A stretch of 64,000 nucleotides of DNA from Jiangella mangrovi (GCF_014204975.1 NZ_JACHMM010000001.1:2914001-2978000), one strand, 5' to 3'. Counted from the stretch's first letter, positions 44,333 through 52,722 are shown. A program made the numbers and translations. The notes: generated by a model from the sequence alone, not told the origin.

Positions 44333-46485
44333 CTCTCCTGGTGCGGGGCTTCGGTGAGTGCGGTCACGACGGCGGCGAGCGAGTCGTCGTCGCCGACGTT
44401 GCCGGCGAACACCACGTACGGGACGCCGCGCGCCGGGCCGTCCAGCGGCTCCCAGAGCGAGACGATCCCCGGCAGCAGCGTCCCGGCGGCCCGGGCCCGG
44501 CCGATGCGCAGCGCCTTCGTCGCGACGTCGTGCGACGTGATGCCGCCCTTGGCGACGACGAACGCGGGCCGGGTCCGCTCGGTGACGCGGCGGACCAGGT
44601 CGACGACGCTCGCGCTGACGGTGCGGGCGAGGGCCAGGCTCGCGGCGCCGTCGGCGCCGGTGACGACGGCCCGGCTGGTGCTGACGACGACGGTGCCGGT
44701 GCGCAGGGCGGCCGCGACGCGGTCGGCGACGGCGGCGACGTGCCGGCCCGCGGTGCCGGCGTCGCGGTCGCGCAGGGCCGCCACGTCGAGCTCGAGCGCG
44801 GTGACGGGGAGCCGCTCACGGAGCCGGTCGAGCTGGCGGGTGGTGACGGCGGTGTGCGAGCCGACGACGACCAGTCCGTGGCCGCCGTCGTCGCCGGCTG
44901 CGCCGGAGAGGAGCGGGGCGAGCCGGCTGGCGGTCAGCGGCGCCGTCGCCTCCTGGCCCAGCCGGGCCCGGACGAACGACGGCCCGACGCGGTAGACGAA
45001 CCGCTTGCCGGCCGCCTCGGCCTCCAGAACGGCCAGCGCCAGCAACCGCAGGTCGTCGTCCGTCGCGGCGTCGACCACGACCACCCGGCCGCCGGTCAGG
45101 CCCGCGAGCTGCTTCGCGACCGCCTCGGGGCCGCCGTCGCGCAGGTCGGTCAGGGTGACGGCGGGGACGGCGCTCGCGGCGATCCGCCCGCCGGTCTTCT
45201 CCTCGACCCAGCGGCGCAGGTCGGACTCGCGGTAGCCGAAGGTCGCGTCGGCGGCGAACTCGGTCCGCGCGGCCGGGACCAGCTGGTCGCCCTGGCGGAC
45301 CCAGTGCACCGAGCCGGCGGTCAGCCGGCCCGCGTCGACGTAGGCCGGTACCACCAGCACGGCGTCGACTGGCCGGCCCGCGGCCGCCGAGCGCTCCGCG
45401 ATGACGTCCGGTTCCAGCGGGAAGTGCCCGCGCAGCGTCGAGTCGCTGCGGCTGGCGAAGGCGACGTCGACGCCGTCGGCCCGCGCGACCTCGAGGCAGA
45501 CGTCGACGACCTCGCGGGTGACGGCAGCGGCGTCGTCGGGGGACAGGCTGCGGGTGTTCGTCAGCACGAAGAACCCGCCGGCGGACTGGCGCAGCGCCCA
45601 GCGGACGTCGTCGGCGGACCAGCTGCTCAGCACCGGGACGTCCGCGACCGCCTGGGTGCCGGTGGGGTCGTCGTCGAGCACCACGACGGTGCGCCCGTGC
45701 CGGACCCGGTCGCGCAGCAGCACGAGGTCGGCCGGGCGGACCGGCGGGAACGGCGCGAGGACGTCGGCAGGGTCGCGGCCCGGGGTTCGGGTGACGTGGG
45801 TGCGCAGGTCGCGCAGGGTCTGGTCCATGTGCCGCTCCATGGCCGCGCGCGCCGCCTCGGGATCGTGGCCGGTCAGGGCGGCGAGGATCTCGACGTGGTG
45901 GCCGATGGCGTTGACCCGGATCTCCGGCACCGCCGACGTCTGCCGGCGCGCCTCGATGAGCAGCGGGCCGAACGTGCCGAACAGCGCCGGGACGAACAGG
46001 TTGCCGCTGGCCTGCATGATCACGTCGTGGAAGGCGATGTCGTCGGCGACGAAGCGCTCGACGTCGCCGGCCGCGGCCGCACGCCGCATGCCGTCGATGT
46101 GCTCGGCCAGCCGGGCCAGGTCGGCGTCGTCGCGCCGGTCGGCGGCCAGCTGGGCGGCGCCGACCTCGATCATCCGGCGCGCCTCGAGCAGCCGCTCGGC
46201 CGCCTGTCCGGTGGCTCCCGTCGCCGTCGTCGCCCCGTTCGCCGCCTGGACCAGCGCCGTCAGCGACGTCCACTGCTCGGGCGTGTTGACCAGGGTGCCG
46301 CGGCCGCGCTGGATGCGGACGACGTTCTGGGTGCGCAGCGCGCGGATCGCCTCGCGGACCGTGAGCCGGCTCGCGCCGAACCGCTCGGCCAGCTCGGCCT
46401 CGGCCGGCAGCGACGACCCCGGCGGGAACTCCTGGTCGATGATCGACTGGAGCAGCCGTTCGGCGATCTGGTCCGCCAATGCCAC
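44329..46485 (-). CDS. FadR/GntR-type regulator fused to four-carbon acid sugar kinase (DUF1537)
   Basis: A 718-residue two-part protein in one uninterrupted frame. Residues about 1-70 are a GntR winged helix (LAERFGASRLTVREAIRALR), about 80-230 an FCD ligand domain (LEARRMIEVGAAQLAADRRD; FHDVIMQASGNLFVP; GHHVEILAAL). About 265-718 is a DUF1537/OtnK-type kinase beginning VVLDDDPTGTQAVADVPVLS (Asp271-Thr277), with FVLTNTRSLSPDDA, ASRSDSTLRGHFPLE, VVPAYVDAGRLT and the C-terminal VAKGGITSHDVATKALRIGR. The kinase family phosphorylates threonate, erythronate and related acids. GTG 46485 (GAGGAG upstream) aligns with the start of the stand-alone paralogue at 47657. It is coupled to the dehydrogenase. 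The fusion suggests substrate-responsive self-control (inference). Confidence 0.85.
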   Translation of the reverse strand: MALADQIAERLLQSIIDQEFPPGSSLPAEAELAERFGASRLTVREAIRALRTQNVVRIQRGRGTLVNTPEQWTSLTALVQAANGATTATGATGQAAERLLEARRMIEVGAAQLAADRRDDADLARLAEHIDGMRRAAAAGDVERFVADDIAFHDVIMQASGNLFVPALFGTFGPLLIEARRQTSAVPEIRVNAIGHHVEILAALTGHDPEAARAAMERHMDQTLRDLRTHVTRTPGRDPADVLAPFPPVRPADLVLLRDRVRHGRTVVVLDDDPTGTQAVADVPVLSSWSADDVRWALRQSAGGFFVLTNTRSLSPDDAAAVTREVVDVCLEVARADGVDVAFASRSDSTLRGHFPLEPDVIAERSAAAGRPVDAVLVVPAYVDAGRLTAGSVHWVRQGDQLVPAARTEFAADATFGYRESDLRRWVEEKTGGRIAASAVPAVTLTDLRDGGPEAVAKQLAGLTGGRVVVVDAATDDDLRLLALAVLEAEAAGKRFVYRVGPSFVRARLGQEATAPLTASRLAPLLSGAAGDDGGHGLVVVGSHTAVTTRQLDRLRERLPVTALELDVAALRDRDAGTAGRHVAAVADRVAAALRTGTVVVSTSRAVVTGADGAASLALARTVSASVVDLVRRVTERTRPAFVVAKGGITSHDVATKALRIGRARAAGTLLPGIVSLWEPLDGPARGVPYVVFAGNVGDDDSLAAVVTALTEAPHQER

Positions 46486-46523
46486 GCGCGCTCGCTCCTC
46501 GTTGAGTGTCTTGAGTACTGACG

Positions 46524-46542
46524 TCTGACGTCTGTTGTCAGA
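46524..46542. promoter_or_regulatory. Operator candidate for FadR-type regulators
   Basis: TCTGAC-GTCTGTT-GTCAGA is a perfect 6-bp dyad with a 7-base spacer, 39 bases upstream of the fused regulator-kinase start. The left half is preceded by an overlapping GACGTCT direct repeat (46520-46533). FadR-type dimers bind similar short dyads, so autoregulation by the fused or stand-alone paralogue is plausible. Confidence 0.55.
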
Positions 46543-46961
46543 TGCAGACCATAGTCGAGGGAGCGCGGTGCGTCCAGTTGGTTGTCGCTCGGCCGCCGCC
46601 GGCCGGTCGGGACGTTGGCTGGCCAGGCCGGCCGGCCGTGAACGAGGCTCTTCGACCCGTTCCGCGGGTAGGTCGGGCCGGCAGGGCACCGGAATGATCA
46701 GGTGACACAGCCCGCGCGCATCGGGATGCGTTGGTCACCTGATAGCCCCGGCCCTTCGCCGGCGACCGGGCCGATGGCGGGCGGATTGGTGGCACCCTGG
46801 CCCCACCGAACCGCCCGCCATCGAATCCACCTGAGGTCGGTGAGGAATCCTCGGCCAACACCTACGGAAACAGCAGAAGAGCCGGAAATGATCAGGTTGA
46901 GGTGCTCACACTGTACCGAGCGGACATGCCTGGCGATGGCTCGCCCGAACGCGGCGTGATC
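46543..46961. other. Intergenic region with two hairpins, no gene supported
   Basis: This is part of a 476-bp gap. ATCAGGTGAC (46697-46706) pairs with GTCACCTGAT (46734-46743). CGATGGCGGGCGG...GGTGG (46772-46792) pairs with CCACC...CCGCCCGCCATCG (46803-46823), 18 paired bases interrupted by one 3-base mismatch and closed by a 10-base loop. The second hairpin is the best terminator candidate for the stand-alone regulator gene. A second ATGATCAGGT copy lies near 46887. Confidence 0.6.
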
Positions 46962-47657
46962 TCACATCGCGGGAGCGGCGCCGCGCAGGTCGTCGTCCAT
47001 CTGGCTGAGGTGGCGCTCCATGGCCAGCCGCGCCTCCTGGGCGTCGCCGTGGCGCAGCGCGTCGAGGATGGCCTGGTGGTGGCGCAGCGCCGCGCGCCGG
47101 ATGCCCGGGACGGACGATGTCTGGCGGCGCGTCTGCACGAGCAGCGGGCCGATGCTGTCGAACAGCAGCGGCACGAACGGGTTGCCGCTGGCCCGCATGA
47201 CGACGGCGTGGAAGCGCAGGTCGGCGTCGACGACGGCCTCGAGGTCGTCGCGGTCGCCGGCCTCGCGCATGCGGGCGATGGTGGCCTCGAGCTCGGCGAG
47301 GTCGTCGTCGGTGCGGCGGTCGGCGGCCAGCTGGACGGCGCCGACCTCGATCATGCGGCGCGCCTCGAGCAGCCGGGCCGCCACGAACGCCGTCGACCCC
47401 AGGCCGCCCGCGGACACCCGCATGATCGCGTCGAGCGAGGTCCAGTCCTCGGTCGGGTTGACCTGGGTGCCGCGGCCGCGGTTGATGCGCACGACGTTCT
47501 GCGTGCGCAGGATCCGGATCGCCTCGCGCACCGTGAGCCGGCTGGCGCCGAACTTCTCGGCGAGGTCGGCCTCGGGCGGCAGCGTGGCGCCGGGCGGCAG
47601 CGCGCCGTCGACGATCGACTGCAGGATCAGCTCGGCGATGTCCTCGGCCATGGTCAT
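46962..47657 (-). CDS. FadR-family (GntR) transcriptional regulator
   Basis: A 231-residue regulator, MTMAEDIAELILQSIVDGAL. Winged helix: LAEKFGASRLTVREAIRILR, then NVVRINRGRGTQVN. FCD domain: LEARRMIEVGAVQLAADRRT, FHAVVMRASGNPFVPLLFDS. It is strikingly similar to the first 230 residues of the fused regulator-kinase encoded next to it, so one arose from the other by duplication. It probably recognises a related operator and ligand (inference). ATG 47657 and ATG 47651 are both possible. Confidence 0.9.
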   Translation of the reverse strand: MTMAEDIAELILQSIVDGALPPGATLPPEADLAEKFGASRLTVREAIRILRTQNVVRINRGRGTQVNPTEDWTSLDAIMRVSAGGLGSTAFVAARLLEARRMIEVGAVQLAADRRTDDDLAELEATIARMREAGDRDDLEAVVDADLRFHAVVMRASGNPFVPLLFDSIGPLLVQTRRQTSSVPGIRRAALRHHQAILDALRHGDAQEARLAMERHLSQMDDDLRGAAPAM

Positions 47658-47751
47658 GGCAACGCCACCGGCCTGGCCGCCGCCCCGTCCGCCGTCCGAT
47701 CCGTCACCCGATCATCGTAACCGCGACACCCCGGACTTCCCGGGCGCGAGG

Positions 47752-48924
47752 TCAGCGCGACGAGGCGAGCGCCGTCAGCGCCGTGCTGACGAAGACCCGG
47801 ACGCCGTAGGCGAGCGCCTTCTCGTCGATGTCGAAGTCGCCCTGGTGCAGGTCGCCCATCTTCGGCAGCGCGCTGCCATGGACGCCGATGCGGGCCAGGG
47901 CCAGCGGCACGTGCTCGCCGTACCAGGCGAAGTCCTCGCCGCCCATGCTGGTCTCGGTGCCGGCGACGGCGTGCGGGCCCAGCTCCGTGGCGACGGCCTG
48001 GCGCATCAGCGCGACGGTGGCCTCGTCGTTCACGACGGGCGGCACGCCGCGCTCGTAGTCGATCTCGACCCGGGCGCCGCTGGGGTGCGCGATGTCGCGG
48101 ACGACGGCGCGGACGTACTTCTCCGCGTCGGCCCAGGCGGCGTGGTCGAGCACCCGGACGGTGCCGCGCAGCACGCCCTCGGACGGGATGGCGTTGGGCG
48201 GGCCGCCGGCCTGCACCGACCCCCAGACCAGCGAGAACCCGGCGCGGACGTCGATCTGGCGGGCCAGGATGGCCGGGGCGTCGACGGCGATGCGCGAGAT
48301 GGTGTCGATGGTGTCGACGGTCAGCTGCGGGCGGGCGGTGTGGCCGCCGGGACCGGACACGCGCACCTCGACGAGGTCGCAGGCCGCCGTGATGGGCCCG
48401 GACCGCATGCCGATCTGGCCGACCGGCAGCCGCGGGTCGCAGTGCAGCGCGAACGCCCGCTCGATGCCCTCGAGCGCGCCGGCGGCGATGACCTCGCGGG
48501 CGCCGGCCATGATCTCCTCGCCCGGCTGGAAGATGACGCGCACCCGGCCGGGCAGCTGCGGCACCTTGGCCAGCGCCATGGCCGCCCCGAGCGCCATGAC
48601 GGTGTGCGCGTCGTGGCCGCAGGCGTGGCAGACGCCGTCGACGGTGGAGCGGTAGGGGACGTCCTTGAGATCCGGGAGCGGCAGGGCGTCGATGTCGGCG
48701 CGCAGCGCGACGGTGCGCGATCCGGTGCCGATGTCGACGACCACGCCGGTGCCGCGCGGCAGGACCCGCGGCTCGAGGCCGGACATCCGCAGCTGCCGGA
48801 CCAGGAGGTCGGTGGTCTGATGCTCGTTCAGGCCGAGCTCGGGCCGCGCGTGCAGCATGCGTCGCAGCGCCGTCAGTTCGTCGGTATGCAGATCGAGCCA
48901 GCTCGCAAGCCAGTCGTAGGTCAC
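47752..48924 (-). CDS. M20-family amidohydrolase (aminoacylase/hippurate hydrolase type)
   Basis: A 390-residue metallohydrolase. Metal ligands lie in CHACGHDAHT, FQPGEEIMAGAREV and the late ETSMGGEDFAWY; GPGGHTARPQLTVDTID marks the lid domain. M20D enzymes cleave N-acyl or N-aroyl amino acids; the substrate is not evident. It begins with GTG 48924, only 4 bases after the stop of the carboxylate-amine ligase gene, so the two form an operon. No signal peptide is present. Confidence 0.88.
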   Translation of the reverse strand: MTYDWLASWLDLHTDELTALRRMLHARPELGLNEHQTTDLLVRQLRMSGLEPRVLPRGTGVVVDIGTGSRTVALRADIDALPLPDLKDVPYRSTVDGVCHACGHDAHTVMALGAAMALAKVPQLPGRVRVIFQPGEEIMAGAREVIAAGALEGIERAFALHCDPRLPVGQIGMRSGPITAACDLVEVRVSGPGGHTARPQLTVDTIDTISRIAVDAPAILARQIDVRAGFSLVWGSVQAGGPPNAIPSEGVLRGTVRVLDHAAWADAEKYVRAVVRDIAHPSGARVEIDYERGVPPVVNDEATVALMRQAVATELGPHAVAGTETSMGGEDFAWYGEHVPLALARIGVHGSALPKMGDLHQGDFDIDEKALAYGVRVFVSTALTALASSR

Positions 48925-48928
48925 TCGG

Positions 48929-50059
48929 TCACAACCCCGTTGCCATCTCTTCCAAGAGGCTGTCGACGACCTTGGTCAAATCACCGCCGTTCGCCTCTGC
49001 AATTGTCCGTTGCCGCTGGTAGCTCGCTCCGCGCGCAAGAATGCGCTCGATACCGGCGAGCTCGTCGGCGCAGGACAGTCTACGGGCAATGGGCATGAGT
49101 TCGTCGGCCAAATCGAGCAACGCTCTGCGTAGCGGGACCACATTGTCCTGATCGTCCACGATGATCTCGGCGTCGAGGCCGAACCGGGCCGCGCGCCACT
49201 TGTTCTCGCGGACCACCCAGTTCTTCGGCGACGGCAGGATGTACCCGCGGTCGATCTCGCGGTCCAGCCGCTCGACCAGGCACTGCGCCAGGGCGGCGAC
49301 GGTGCACACCTCGTCGAGCGTGGGCAGGCCGTCGCAGATGCGCAGCTCGACGGTGCCGAAGTCCGGGTGCGGGCGGATGTCCCACCACACCTCGCGGACG
49401 GAGTCGATGGTCCGGGTCGAGATGAGGGTGCCCATGTACGCCTCGAACTGGTCCCAGCCGGACAGCTGGTACGGCAGGCCGGCCGTCGGCAGCGCCTCGA
49501 AGACCTTGCTGCGCGACGACGCGAGGCCGGTGTCGTGGCCCACCCAGAAGGGCGACGACGCGGACAGCGCCAGGAAATGCGGGACGTACGACGTCAGGGC
49601 GTTGACAATCGGGATGACTTTCGCCGGCGACCGGACGCCGACGTGCACGTGGACGCCGAAGATCTGCAGCCGCCGGGCCAGCCACTGGAGGTTCTCGACG
49701 AGCTGCTCGTAGCGCGGCTTCGGGCTGATCTTCTGGCTGTTCCAGTTGGTGATCGGGTGCGTGCCGGCGCACATGAGCGCGAGTCCGCGCCGGTCGGCTG
49801 CTTTCGCGACGGTGGCGACGGTCTCGGCGAGGTCGGCGCGCGCCTCGCCCACCGTGGTGCACACGCCCGTGACCACCTCGATGGTCGACTGCAGCAGCTC
49901 GTGCTTGGCCTTCGGGTGCTCCGTGGCGCCGGCCGGGCGCAGTTCGTCGAGGATCTCGACGGCGCCCGAGGTGAGTTCGCGCGTCTCGGGATCGACCAAT
50001 TGGAGCTCCCATTCCACGCCCAGGCTGCTCCGGGCGGAGGGCGAGAACGGGATCTGCAT
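48929..50059 (-). CDS. Carboxylate-amine ligase, glutamate-cysteine ligase GCS2 (YbdK) family
   Basis: A 376-residue protein, MQIPFSPSARSSLGVEWELQ. GCS2 marks: GVEWELQLVD near the start, ELLQSTIEVVTG, the GVHVHVGV strand, DIRPHPDFGTVELRICDGLP and RENKWRAARFGLDAEII. Members make gamma-glutamyl bonds (for example YbdK) or the gamma-glutamylcysteine of ergothioneine synthesis (EgtA), but the other egt genes are absent here, so YbdK-like activity is the safer call. ATG 50059 is preceded by only a weak ribosome site. It leads an operon with the M20 amidohydrolase. Confidence 0.85.
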   Translation of the reverse strand: MQIPFSPSARSSLGVEWELQLVDPETRELTSGAVEILDELRPAGATEHPKAKHELLQSTIEVVTGVCTTVGEARADLAETVATVAKAADRRGLALMCAGTHPITNWNSQKISPKPRYEQLVENLQWLARRLQIFGVHVHVGVRSPAKVIPIVNALTSYVPHFLALSASSPFWVGHDTGLASSRSKVFEALPTAGLPYQLSGWDQFEAYMGTLISTRTIDSVREVWWDIRPHPDFGTVELRICDGLPTLDEVCTVAALAQCLVERLDREIDRGYILPSPKNWVVRENKWRAARFGLDAEIIVDDQDNVVPLRRALLDLADELMPIARRLSCADELAGIERILARGASYQRQRTIAEANGGDLTKVVDSLLEEMATGL

Positions 50060-50167
50060 GTCCGGAAGTGTTACACGTCTCCCGGTATTTTCGGAATGCC
50101 CCGTCTCATGGCATTTGCGAAATGAAACGACGCAGTTCTTGACAAGTGGCATCGCTTCGCCAACGGA

Positions 50168-50306
50168 TGCGAGTCAAGAGCACTTCGGCCCTTCGGGGGT
50201 CGACTCGCACCCGGCGCGGCCAGCGTCGGGCAGGGTCATGCGGTGAGCGGGCTGGCTCAAGATCCAATTTTCGCAGCCGGCCCGCGTGCTGACAAGGGCG
50301 GGCCGG
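50168..50306. repeat. Two short inverted repeats between the GCS2-type and GDPD genes
   Basis: TGCGAGTC (50168-50175) pairs with GACTCGCA (50202-50209), and CCGGCCCGC (50277-50285) pairs with GCGGGCCGG (50298-50306). They lie in the 260-bp divergent gap 50060-50319. The second is close to the GDPD start and could affect its translation or be an operator; the evidence is symmetry only. Confidence 0.45.
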
Positions 50307-50319
50307 TGTCGTGGCTGGG

Positions 50320-51030
50320 ATGATGCGTGTGATGACCCTCACCGGAGGCCCGCCCGTCCTGTTCGCGCATCGCGGCGCCATGGCGCGCGAGCCCGAGAAC
50401 ACGCTGCCGTCGTTCGAGCTGGCCCTGCGGCTCGGCGCGACCGGTCTCGAGAGCGACGCCTGGGTCAGCGCCGACGGCGTCGTCGTCCTCGACCACGACG
50501 GCGTCGTCGGGCCGCGCTTCCGCCGCCGGCCCATCTCGGCGGTCCCGCGGGCGGAGCTGCCGGCGCACGTGCCGTCGCTGGAGGAGCTGTACGCGGCGTG
50601 CGGGACCGACTTCGAGCTGTCCCTGGACGTCAAGGACCCGGCGGCGTTCGGCCCGGTCGTGTCGGTGGTCCGGGCCGCGGGTGTGCCGCCGCGGACCTGG
50701 CTGTGCCATCCGTCGCTGTCCGTCGTCTCTCGTTGGCGCGAGGAGGCGGGGGACGTCCGGCTGGTCGACTCCACCCGGGTGAGCCGCCTGCAGGACGGCG
50801 TCCGCGGCCGGGCCCGCACGCTCGCGGCGCGCGGGATCGACGCGGTCAACTTCCACTGGCAGGACTGGACCCCGATCTACGTCGACCTGTTCCACGAGGC
50901 CGGCGTGCACGCCTTCGGCTGGGACGCCCAGACGCCGAAGGTCCTCGACCGCCTCCTCGCGACGGGCGTCGACGCCGTCTACGGCAACCACGTCGACCGC
51001 CTGGTCGCGGCGGCCGCCCGGCTCAACTGA
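50320..51030 (+). CDS. Glycerophosphodiester phosphodiesterase
   Basis: A 236-residue TIM-barrel enzyme. The catalytic FAHRGAMAREPENTLPSFEL motif is near the start, with VVVLDHDGVVG and FELSLDVKDP carrying the metal ligands and second histidine. It hydrolyses glycerophosphodiesters to glycerol-3-phosphate and an alcohol. Start choice is uncertain: ATGs at 50320, 50323 and 50332 and GTG 50311 are in frame and none has a strong ribosome site. There is no signal peptide. The 3' end overlaps the convergent NUDIX gene by 8 bases. Confidence 0.85.
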   Translation: MMRVMTLTGGPPVLFAHRGAMAREPENTLPSFELALRLGATGLESDAWVSADGVVVLDHDGVVGPRFRRRPISAVPRAELPAHVPSLEELYAACGTDFELSLDVKDPAAFGPVVSVVRAAGVPPRTWLCHPSLSVVSRWREEAGDVRLVDSTRVSRLQDGVRGRARTLAARGIDAVNFHWQDWTPIYVDLFHEAGVHAFGWDAQTPKVLDRLLATGVDAVYGNHVDRLVAAAARLN

Positions 51031-51487
51031 GGACGTCCGCCAGCCGGTCGAGGAAGGCGGCCTGGGCCTTGACGATCTTCTCGCGGGCGGCGTCGAGGGT
51101 GAACCACTCGACCCGGTCGACCTCGGGGAACTCCTGCGTCCGGCCGGAGCGCGGCGGCCACTCCAGCTCGAAGGTCCCGGGCACGACGGCGTCCGGGTCG
51201 AGGTCGCCGCGCAGGGCCCACGCCGTCACCGTCTTGCCACCGGACTGCTTCACCGTGCCCAGCTCGACCAGGTCGCCGTCGGGCACGGGGAGGCCCAGCT
51301 CCTCGGTGAACTCGCGTCGCGCGGCGTCGGCCGGCGCCTCGTCGGGCTCGTACTCGCCCTTCGGCAGCGACCACGCGCCGGCGTCCTTCTTCGCCCAGAA
51401 CGGCCCGCCCATGTGCCCGAGCAGCACCTCGACGCCGTCCGCGCCGTCCCGGTGCAGCAGGATGCCCGCACTCTGCTTGCCCGCCAT
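51023..51487 (-). CDS. NUDIX hydrolase
   Basis: A 154-residue protein, MAGKQSAGILLHRDGADGVE. The Nudix box begins GEYEPDEAPADAARREFTEE (about residues 44-66) and matches GX5EX7REUXEEXGU completely. SLPKGEYE directly precedes it. Together with the N-terminal AGILLHR this is the diadenosine-polyphosphate/ADP-ribose-like subgroup (DR1025-like), although the exact substrate is unknown. Confidence 0.9.
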   Translation of the reverse strand: MAGKQSAGILLHRDGADGVEVLLGHMGGPFWAKKDAGAWSLPKGEYEPDEAPADAARREFTEELGLPVPDGDLVELGTVKQSGGKTVTAWALRGDLDPDAVVPGTFELEWPPRSGRTQEFPEVDRVEWFTLDAAREKIVKAQAAFLDRLADVLS

Positions 51488-51501
51488 GGACGCCGAGTCT
51501 G

Positions 51502-52695
51502 TCAGAGCGGGTCGGCGACGATCACGGTCGCCTTCCCGGCCACCCGCGTGACGACGAAGGTCGCGGCGGCGTCGCCGGACGGGCGGACGGCAGCGCGCAG
51601 CTTCTCCGGCTCGACGCCGACGCCGCGCTTCTTGACGGTGAGGATCCCGATGCCTCGCGAGCGGACGTACGCGCGCAGCGCCTTCACGTCATAGGGCAGC
51701 GTCTCGACGACGCGGTAGCCGCGGGCGAACGGGGTGCCGACGGCGTCGTCCGCGGTCACGTAGGCGATCGAGGGGTCCAGCAGCCCGCCGCCGACCATCG
51801 CGGCCGCCGCCGTCACCAGTCCGGCCCGGATGACGGCGCCGTCGGGCTCGTAGAGGAATCCGCCCAGCGGACGCACCGACGGGCCGGGGTCGTCCAGGTC
51901 GGTCAGGGTCGCGCCCGACGGCAGCAGCGTCGCCCGCCGCCGCACGCTCACCCCGTCGTCGCCCGTCCGCGCCAGCCCGCCGGACCAGAGCGCCGCCTCC
52001 TTGACCTCGCCGCGCTCGGAGACCCACTCGGCCTCGACGGCGCCGGGCAGCAGGTCGTGCGGGATGCCGGGCGCGACCTTCACGCACGCCGTCGCCGTCA
52101 GCAGCTCCAGCGCGAACGACCAGGGCGGCCGGTAGGCGTCGGGGTCGAAGACGCGGCCGCGGCTGCCCCGCCGGGCCGGGTCGCACACGACCGCCGCGTA
52201 CGCCGTCCGGTCGGTCGCCGTCGCGTCGCCGTGCTTCACGCGCGCAGCGCCACCGAGGCCCAGCGCCGCCACGTTCGCCGCCGCCACGGCCGCCGTCACC
52301 GGGTCCGCCTCGACTCCCGTCACCGTCAGCCCGGCCCGGGCCAGCTCGACGAGGTCGCCGCCGATGCCGCAGCAGAGGTCGGCGACGGCCGCGCCGGGCC
52401 GAAGCAACGCAGCCAGCCGCGCCGCCCGGTGCCGGGCCACCGCCACCCGGGTCGCCTGCTCGTAGCCGTCGACGGTGAAGAACATCCGGGCCGCGTCGGC
52501 GGGGTCGAACTTGTCGACCGCACGGGCGCGCAGCCGGGCCTGCGTCAGCGCCGCGGCGACCAGGTCCGGGCCGGCCGACCGCCTCAGCCGGGTTCCCAGC
52601 GCGAACTCGTCCTCGCGCCCGTACGCGGCCGTCGCGTCGGCCAGCAGCGCGGCGCCGGCGGGCGTCCTGAGCGCGTCGAACGTGGCCGTCTGCAC
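51502..52695 (-). CDS. Class I SAM-dependent methyltransferase with THUMP-like C-terminal domain
   Basis: A 397-residue protein. The SAM-binding motif I is VADLCCGIGGDLVELA, followed by VEADPVTAAVAAANV and VVCDPARRGSRGRVFDPDAY. The C-terminal part (PYDVKALRAYVRSRGIGILT and VKKRGVGVEPEKLRA) matches the THUMP-domain-like module found in actinobacterial methyltransferases. The likely substrate is RNA. GTG 52695 starts MQTATFDALRTPAGAALLAD; the CIRCE element begins only 28 bases upstream, so HrcA could affect this gene too. Confidence 0.85.
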   Translation of the reverse strand: MQTATFDALRTPAGAALLADATAAYGREDEFALGTRLRRSAGPDLVAAALTQARLRARAVDKFDPADAARMFFTVDGYEQATRVAVARHRAARLAALLRPGAAVADLCCGIGGDLVELARAGLTVTGVEADPVTAAVAAANVAALGLGGAARVKHGDATATDRTAYAAVVCDPARRGSRGRVFDPDAYRPPWSFALELLTATACVKVAPGIPHDLLPGAVEAEWVSERGEVKEAALWSGGLARTGDDGVSVRRRATLLPSGATLTDLDDPGPSVRPLGGFLYEPDGAVIRAGLVTAAAAMVGGGLLDPSIAYVTADDAVGTPFARGYRVVETLPYDVKALRAYVRSRGIGILTVKKRGVGVEPEKLRAAVRPSGDAAATFVVTRVAGKATVIVADPL

Positions 52696-52722
52696 GGCGC
52701 TCAGCCTCTCACCCGACGCGGA

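Noticed and set aside
44341-46521. A 726-codon plus-strand frame opposite the regulator-kinase gene
   Set aside because: Antisense shadow; the minus strand carries GntR, FCD and DUF1537 motifs in order.
48929-50059. Assignment as EgtA of ergothioneine synthesis
   Set aside because: The GCS2 fold fits, but egtB, egtC, egtD and egtE are not next to it, so only the broader carboxylate-amine ligase call is supported.
33144-52722. Genomic island or prophage
   Set aside because: No integrase, transposase, phage structural gene, tRNA or flanking direct repeat was found; gene content is metabolic.
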